A DNA stretch of 9,184 nt, taken from the NCBI GenBank assembly GCA_002395925.1, contig DGVM01000068.1, positions 1 to 9,184 on the forward strand, given 5' to 3'. A program made the position numbers and the translations under genes. The stretch comes from Bacteroidales bacterium UBA4284. GTDB lineage: Bacteria; Bacteroidota; Bacteroidia; Bacteroidales; UBA932. Shown here in pieces: positions 4,322 to 9,184 of this stretch (position 1 is its first letter; each line of letters begins with the position of its first letter). The notes beneath the pieces were generated by a model. It saw only the letters and a program-made list of their open reading frames with translations. It searched no databases and was not told the DNA's origin.

Positions 4322-6876
4322 TTGACCAGAGGGAAATCCTGGCGGTGAGGCAAGGCGGGGTTGTACGCGTACATGCGGATGCCAACCTGGTACATGCCGG
4401 TATGCTCAGGCTCCACGGAAACCTTGTAAGTAGCTATATTGTCTTTGTATTCAGCGACTTCGTACTGATAGGTCTCCTGAATGTGGGGCACTCCCTTGGC
4501 GTCGGTTGTGGCAAGCAGCATTTCTACGCCGATGTCTTCGGGACGCAGACGGCCGAGGTCGAGGACGACTTCACCGTTGAGAGGGTCGTTCTTGGACACC
4601 ACATAAGATGCGTCGGGCTGCTGGCAGGAAACCACACGGATGTGGTCCCACTCCTCCATTACGCGCTTCTTCCAGGATGCGATGGACTTGGCGAGGGCGT
4701 TGCCGTTGACAGTCATCTCGTCATAACGTTTGGCCTGTGGGATGTAGTACTGGTTGCAATAGTCGGTGAGCATGCGGTTGGTGGTGAAGTTGCTCGCCAC
4801 CTTCGCGATGGTGTTCTTGATGTAGCCCACCCACTCCTTGGAAATATGGGTACGGTCGTTGAAATTGTAGTATGCCGGAGCTATCTCGTTTTCGATTGTG
4901 GCATAGATAGTTGCCGCATCAAGCTCGTTCTGGTAGTTCTGATCCTCGTAGGTGCGCTCCTGGGGCAGTGCCCAACCGGCGTCCTCCTGATATCCTTCGA
5001 CCCACCAGCCGTCAAGCACGGAAAAATGCATGACGCCGTTCATGGCGGCCTTCTCGCCGGAAGTTCCGGAAGCCTCGAGCGGACGGGTAGGATTGTTGAG
5101 CCATACGTCCACGCCCTGTACGAGCCTCTTGGCTAGACGGATGTCGTATCCGGAGACGAAGATTATCTTGCCCAGGAACCTCTCGTCCTTGGATATGTCG
5201 ATAATCTGCTTGATGAGCTCCTGACCCTGGGTGTCGGCAGGATGAGCCTTGCCGGCGAACACGAACTGCACGGGACGCTCGGGGTTGTTGACGATAGCAT
5301 CGAGCCTGTCGAGATCGTTGAACAGCAGGGTCGCACGCTTATACGTTGCGAAGCGGCGGGCAAAGCCTATCGTAAGCACCTCGGGACGGAAGGTCTCGGT
5401 GATCTTGACTATCTGGCTGGGGGTGTACTGGCTGTTCTGTCCAGGGTCGGAGAGGCGTTCGGTAACGATTTCGACAAGCGTATTCTTGAGGAGCTTGCGG
5501 ACGTTCCATATCTCTTCGTCGCTGACCTTGTAGATACGGTCGAAGCAGCTCTTGTCGTAGTGGCTGGTGCGGAATTCGGGGCCGAAGACCTTATATTGCA
5601 GCTGCTTCATCTCCTTTGCAGTCCAGGTGCCGTAGTGCACGCCATTGGTCACGTAGCTGATGTGCAGCTCCTCGGGCAGATAGCCCTTGTACATATCTTT
5701 GAAGATATCCTGGCTGACCTTGCCGTGGAGCTTAGACACGCCGTTGACGTTCTGGCTCATGTTGGCGGCAAGCACGCTCATGCTGAACTTCTCGTCGCGG
5801 TTCTCGGGATGTATCTTACCGAGGCTCAGCAGGTAATCCCATGCGATGCCGTAACGTCCGGGATAGTGGCCGAGGTACTTGGAAAGCAGGTCTTCGTCGA
5901 AGGAGTCGTGTCCGGCGGGAACGGGGGTATGGGTGGTGAAGAGGCCGCTGGCCCTGATGAGTTCCAGGGACTCTGCGAAATCGAGCTTCTGCTCCTGCAT
6001 GCACTCGCGGAGCCTCTCCAGGCAGGCGAATGCCGCATGCCCCTCGTTGAGATGGAAGATGGTGGGATGCAGCCCGAGGGCGCGGAGAGCCCTGACGCCG
6101 CCGATGCCGAGCAGGATTTCCTGCTTCATACGGTTTTCCCAGTCGCCGCCGTACAGCTGATGGGTGACCTGACGATCCTCCGGGATATTGGCCTCGAAAT
6201 CGGTATCAAGAAGGTAGAGGTCGGTACGTCCGACAGCCACCTTCCAGATGCGGGCGTGCATGTCGCGGCCGGGCATTGCCATCGTGACGGTACGCCAGGT
6301 GCCGTTTTCGTCAAGCACGGGTTCGGCGGGAATCTTGAGGAAGTCGGCCGCATCGTACTCGGCTACCTGATTGCCCTGAGGGGTAATGCGCTGGGTAAAA
6401 TAGCCGTAGCGGTACAGCAGTCCGACCGCAACGAGGTTGACGTTCATGTCGGAGGTCTCCTTGAGATAGTCGCCTGCAAGAATGCCGAGGCCGCCGGAAT
6501 ATATCTTGAGAGAGGTCTCGAGACCGTACTCCATGCTGAAATATGCCACGCTGGGCTCTTTGCGTTCGGACTTCTTGGACATGTAGTCGTTGAACTCCGC
6601 CATGACGGCTCCGAGCTGCTGGAGGAAAGAAACATCCTTTGCCAGCTCGTTGTAGCGCTTGAGGCTAACGGAGTCGAGGATGACCATAGGGTTGTGGCCG
6701 GATTTGTGCCACAGCTCGCGGTCTATGGTCTTGAAAAGAGCCTTGGCGCTTTCGTTCCAGCACCACCAAAGGTTCTTGCAAAGGGTTTCTAGTCCTGACA
6801 GTTCTTCCGGCAGGTGGCGCGTAACCATTACGGACTTCCAAGCCGGTTCACTCGCTTCAATTCTGTTGTTCTGCAT
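4312..6876 (-). CDS. glgP: Alpha-glucan (glycogen) phosphorylase, GT35, DUF3417 type
   Basis: This enzyme releases glucose 1-phosphate from the non-reducing ends of glycogen or maltodextrin, using pyridoxal phosphate. The 854 residues match the bacterial/archaeal branch that carries an N-terminal DUF3417 domain (about 20-115: LPEELSGLETLCKNLWWCWN, HNPMVIL). The catalytic core follows: AYFSMEYGLETSLKIYSGGLG at 111-131, HLNEGHAAFACLERL at 275-289, THTPVPAGHD at 315-324, YVTNGVH at 408-414, FARRFATYKR at 505-514 (phosphate binding) and EASGTSGEKAAMNG at 601-614, where K609 is the expected PLP lysine. A C-terminal beta-rich extension of about 100 residues (from about 745) follows the core. The ATG lies inside the end of the GH57 gene (20-base overlap). 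Product and partners indicate glycogen breakdown; the reading frame is intact. Confidence 0.96.
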   Translation of the reverse strand: MQNNRIEASEPAWKSVMVTRHLPEELSGLETLCKNLWWCWNESAKALFKTIDRELWHKSGHNPMVILDSVSLKRYNELAKDVSFLQQLGAVMAEFNDYMSKKSERKEPSVAYFSMEYGLETSLKIYSGGLGILAGDYLKETSDMNVNLVAVGLLYRYGYFTQRITPQGNQVAEYDAADFLKIPAEPVLDENGTWRTVTMAMPGRDMHARIWKVAVGRTDLYLLDTDFEANIPEDRQVTHQLYGGDWENRMKQEILLGIGGVRALRALGLHPTIFHLNEGHAAFACLERLRECMQEQKLDFAESLELIRASGLFTTHTPVPAGHDSFDEDLLSKYLGHYPGRYGIAWDYLLSLGKIHPENRDEKFSMSVLAANMSQNVNGVSKLHGKVSQDIFKDMYKGYLPEELHISYVTNGVHYGTWTAKEMKQLQYKVFGPEFRTSHYDKSCFDRIYKVSDEEIWNVRKLLKNTLVEIVTERLSDPGQNSQYTPSQIVKITETFRPEVLTIGFARRFATYKRATLLFNDLDRLDAIVNNPERPVQFVFAGKAHPADTQGQELIKQIIDISKDERFLGKIIFVSGYDIRLAKRLVQGVDVWLNNPTRPLEASGTSGEKAAMNGVMHFSVLDGWWVEGYQEDAGWALPQERTYEDQNYQNELDAATIYATIENEIAPAYYNFNDRTHISKEWVGYIKNTIAKVASNFTTNRMLTDYCNQYYIPQAKRYDEMTVNGNALAKSIASWKKRVMEEWDHIRVVSCQQPDASYVVSKNDPLNGEVVLDLGRLRPEDIGVEMLLATTDAKGVPHIQETYQYEVAEYKDNIATYKVSVEPEHTGMYQVGIRMYAYNPALPHRQDFPLVKWL

Positions 6877-8047
6877 AATTAACTCTTATAATGAAATCGC
6901 TGAGTACGTTCATATAGTTGATGAACGCCTCGTAAGGTGTTGCATAGGGGCTGAACCGCTTATGTATCTCGCCGTCAGAGAAGAACTTGGTACACATGTA
7001 GTACAGGTGGTCGCTCTCCTGGAGGTGTCCGAAATCAGCCCAGAGGTCGGGATCGGCCACAAGGGCGAGTTTTTCGGAAAGACCGTACAGTTTGTTGTAG
7101 GCTTCCTGCTGCAGTTCGTTGCCGAGCCAGGCGCTGAGGTCCCTTTCTTCGTCGGCCCAGGAGATGGGATCGGGGACTTCGAGCGGAGCTACGGGTTTGA
7201 TTTTGGTCACAGCCTGCGAAGGGGTGAGGAAATCAAGCCCTTTCGAAAGCACTGCGGCGGGCAGGGCCTTCATGAATTCGAAGATGCCGCTTTCGGCTTT
7301 CTGATGCTCGCCGAAGGTCTCGTAATCCATGAAAAGGTTGACTATTTCGCCCTCGGCGTCTGCGAGCCAGCCGGCGAACTTGTCGGCGGTCAGGGGCCAT
7401 TCGTTCCATCCCTTGTCGGAGAAACGGAATGCCACGTCGTCGCTCAAGCCGTAGTTGCGGAGCAGCAGGCGCACGGAGCTCTTGGAGGCTGCGGAATAAA
7501 TGTAATTAGGGCTCTGCCAACCCATTATATGGCGCGCACCCTCGGTGAGGATGGTCTTGAATCCAAGATCGTACACCTGACGTGCAATTGCGTCGGAATA
7601 GATGAGCTCGGTATTGCGGAAGGTCTTGGGAGTGATGCCGAAATACTTCTCGACGGCCGCCTTGTGCTTCTGGACCTGATGCTGGAACTCCGAAGGAGAA
7701 CCAAGGGAGGAGAGGCTGTGATAATAAGTCTCGCACAGGAATTCCACCTTGCCGGTATCGGCCAGGGCGCGGAAACTGTCGAGTACCTCGGGAGCGTAGC
7801 GGTCGAACTGCTCGAGGGCGGAACCGGATACCGAGAAAGCCAGACGGAGCTTCCCTTTGCTCTCCTTGATCGCCTTCAGAAGAAGCTCATTCATAGGAAG
7901 GTAGCAATTCTTCGCTATACGCTTGAGTATGGTGCGGTTGGCAAAGTCGTCGTAGTAATGGGAATCCTTGCCTATGTCGAAGAACCGATAGGTGCGAAGC
8001 CTTGTGGGCTGATGGACCTGGAAGTAAAGACAGACTGACTTATTCAT
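6857..8047 (-). CDS. GH57 family glycoside hydrolase (alpha-amylase/glucanotransferase type)
   Basis: The 396-residue protein has GH57 landmarks in order: HQP at 12-14 (region 1), LCETYYHSL at 104-112 with E106 as likely nucleophile, RNTELIYSD at 144-152, and MDYETFGEH at 240-248 with D241 as likely acid/base. No signal peptide is seen, so it acts in the cytoplasm on storage alpha-glucan. GH57 members of this length act as alpha-amylases or 4-alpha-glucanotransferases; the exact reaction cannot be read here. The chosen ATG at 8047 overlaps the stop of the glycosyltransferase gene in ATGA and gives the typical start MNKSVCLYFQVHQP; a start at 8095 would add 16 uncharacteristic residues inside the upstream gene. 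It lies between synthase and phosphorylase, which supports a role in trimming or remodelling glycogen chains. Confidence 0.93.
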   Translation of the reverse strand: MNKSVCLYFQVHQPTRLRTYRFFDIGKDSHYYDDFANRTILKRIAKNCYLPMNELLLKAIKESKGKLRLAFSVSGSALEQFDRYAPEVLDSFRALADTGKVEFLCETYYHSLSSLGSPSEFQHQVQKHKAAVEKYFGITPKTFRNTELIYSDAIARQVYDLGFKTILTEGARHIMGWQSPNYIYSAASKSSVRLLLRNYGLSDDVAFRFSDKGWNEWPLTADKFAGWLADAEGEIVNLFMDYETFGEHQKAESGIFEFMKALPAAVLSKGLDFLTPSQAVTKIKPVAPLEVPDPISWADEERDLSAWLGNELQQEAYNKLYGLSEKLALVADPDLWADFGHLQESDHLYYMCTKFFSDGEIHKRFSPYATPYEAFINYMNVLSDFIIRVNYAEQQN

Positions 8048-9184
8048 AACAATGATTCGTAAACTTTCTTTAATTTGGCGGTAGCGCCGTTCCATTTGAG
8101 GTCGTTGACCTCGTCGTAACCCTGCTTGGAAGCGAAGGCGGTGAGAGCCGGATAAGATACCAGCGCATAGATGTCGTCGGCGAGGGCATCGACGTCCCAG
8201 AAGTCAACCTTCAGGGCGTATTTGAGTACCTCCGCGGCACCGGACTGATGGGATATGATGGAAGGAACGCCGGTGCGCATGGCCTCCAGAGGCGAAATGC
8301 CGAAAGGCTCCGATACGCTCGGCATGATGTAAACGTCGGACAGGGCGAACATCTTCTGCACCTCGGCTCCGCGAAGGAAGCCGGTGAAATGGAAGCGGTC
8401 GGCGATGCCGAGGCGCGCGACCTGCTTGATCGCGCGGTTCATCATGTCGCCGCTTCCGGCCATGACGAAGCGTACGCCCTTGGTGCGCTTGAGCACCTTG
8501 GCGGCAGCGTCGATGAAGTATTCGGGACCTTTCTGGAAGGTGATGCGGCCCAGGAAGGTCACAACCTTGTCCTTGACTCCCCTTTCGACCTCTATGTTCT
8601 CGCGTCCGGAGAAATCGACGGCGTTGTGCACCGTGACGACCTTTGCGGGGTCGATGCCGTACTTGTTGATGACGATGTTCCTGGTGAGGTCGGAGACGGT
8701 GACTACGCGGTCGGCGGCCATCATGCCGCGGGTCTCGATGTCGAGGACCCGGGTATCGATGTGCTTCTCGTCGCCACGGTCGTAGGAGGTGGCGTGCACA
8801 TGCACGACCAGCGGCTTGCCGGTGAGCTCCTTGGCGGCGATGCCGGCAAGGTAGGTGAGCCAGTCATGGGCGTGGATGATGTCGAATTCGTCTTTGTGCT
8901 GCATTGCGATGGTGCCGCCTACCTGGGCGTAACGCGAGACTTCCTCCATCAGATTGGCGCCGTACTTTCCGGAGAAGTTGAACTTCTGGCCGAATCCGAC
9001 GGTGGTGTGCTCAAGGCTCTCCCGGCGCATCTTTTCGATGGCCTCGAAGTACTCGTCGGGATCGACGTAGGGCACGATATTGGAATCGACGTACATGAAT
9101 TTCACCTTGCCGATGAATTCTTCGACGCTCTCGCTCACATTGGCGACCGCGACGTCGCTGGCGTTGATGATGGTAGTGGCGCTC
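8044..9184 (-). CDS. GT4-type glycogen synthase-like glycosyltransferase (N-terminus outside window)
   Basis: The frame is open to the right edge (first full codon at 9183-9181), so the start lies outside; the GTG at 9138 is only an internal codon. The visible 379 residues cover part of the N-terminal and all of the C-terminal Rossmann domain of a GT-B enzyme. Motifs, numbered from the first visible codon, are IIHAHDWLTYLAG (about 102-114), VHVHATSYDRGD, FLGRITFQKGPEYFIDAA (about 210-227), and SEPFGISPLEAM with the GT4 E-x7-E pair at about 292 and 300. In Bacteroidetes a protein of this type sits next to the GH57 and GlgP genes and is taken to be the glycogen synthase, extending alpha-1,4-glucan from a nucleotide sugar. 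Donor choice (ADP- or UDP-glucose) is not readable. It is the first visible gene of the minus-strand operon; the promoter is upstream of the window. Confidence 0.9.
   Translation of the reverse strand, partial: SATTIINASDVAVANVSESVEEFIGKVKFMYVDSNIVPYVDPDEYFEAIEKMRRESLEHTTVGFGQKFNFSGKYGANLMEEVSRYAQVGGTIAMQHKDEFDIIHAHDWLTYLAGIAAKELTGKPLVVHVHATSYDRGDEKHIDTRVLDIETRGMMAADRVVTVSDLTRNIVINKYGIDPAKVVTVHNAVDFSGRENIEVERGVKDKVVTFLGRITFQKGPEYFIDAAAKVLKRTKGVRFVMAGSGDMMNRAIKQVARLGIADRFHFTGFLRGAEVQKMFALSDVYIMPSVSEPFGISPLEAMRTGVPSIISHQSGAAEVLKYALKVDFWDVDALADDIYALVSYPALTAFASKQGYDEVNDLKWNGATAKLKKVYESLL

Noticed and set aside
3506..4348. 280-codon open frame on the plus strand opposite ribF
   Set aside because: RibF motifs on the minus strand are unambiguous, while the plus-strand product looks like random composition.
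5242..6792. 516-codon open frame on the plus strand opposite glgP
   Set aside because: It is the antisense shadow of a well-supported phosphorylase gene in GC-rich DNA. The translated product has no domain pattern, and glgP has all its catalytic motifs on the other strand.
6659..8038. 459-codon open frame on the plus strand opposite the GH57 gene
   Set aside because: It mirrors the codon structure of the GH57 and early glgP genes; no recognisable motif or signal, and both minus-strand genes are clearly real.
8044..9138. Start of the GT4 gene at the GTG at 9138
   Set aside because: The frame continues to the window edge with coding-like sequence, and a start there would remove part of the N-terminal Rossmann domain.

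Overview
The window looks like chromosomal DNA of a fairly GC-rich member of the Bacteroidales. Three things support this. A run of glycogen genes in the Bacteroidetes arrangement (GT4-type synthase, GH57 alpha-amylase, DUF3417-type glucan phosphorylase) is present. The sensor kinase has the Bacteroidetes layout of a periplasmic coiled coil, one membrane span and a kinase core. A small lipoprotein resembles a domain I know mainly from Bacteroides-like genomes. Genus is not determinable by reading; a Rikenellaceae-like or uncultured gut/rumen Bacteroidales is a guess. Genes are packed tightly and mostly overlap, and no stretch over 300 bases lacks a gene or gene remnant.

Left part, plus strand (1-2508): the 3' end of a membrane histidine kinase gene, an overlapping NarL/FixJ-type response regulator, a 68-codon small secreted protein, and a 240-codon lipoprotein. 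Gaps are -8, +3 and +6 bases, so this is very probably one operon in which a two-component system is co-transcribed with two small exported proteins. The two exported proteins are the least understood items in the window.

Right part, minus strand (9184 down to about 2535): a second operon in the order glycogen synthase-like GT4 (N-terminus off the window), GH57 alpha-amylase family enzyme, alpha-glucan phosphorylase, bifunctional riboflavin kinase/FAD synthetase RibF, and an AlkZ-related winged-helix protein. Every junction overlaps: 4, 20, 10 and, with the start preferred here, 11 bases. The first three genes make and mobilise storage alpha-glucan. The last two (flavin cofactor synthesis and a probable DNA-related protein) have no obvious tie to glycogen and may share only transcription.

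Middle: the minus-strand operon ends in a wreck. The first 39 codons of a MATE efflux transporter are joined, out of frame, to what looks like the last 17 codons of a MATE protein, with nearly all membrane segments missing. The stop codon of this remnant overlaps an ATG whose first codons read MNIGIRPTVGN, which resembles a conserved RibF segment. The two operons converge here with no recognisable hairpin terminator, and no tRNA, rRNA, CRISPR array, insertion sequence or clear promoter was seen.

No wholly new enzymatic system is evident. The items most worth a second look are the two-component/small-protein/lipoprotein operon and the scar at 2535-2738.
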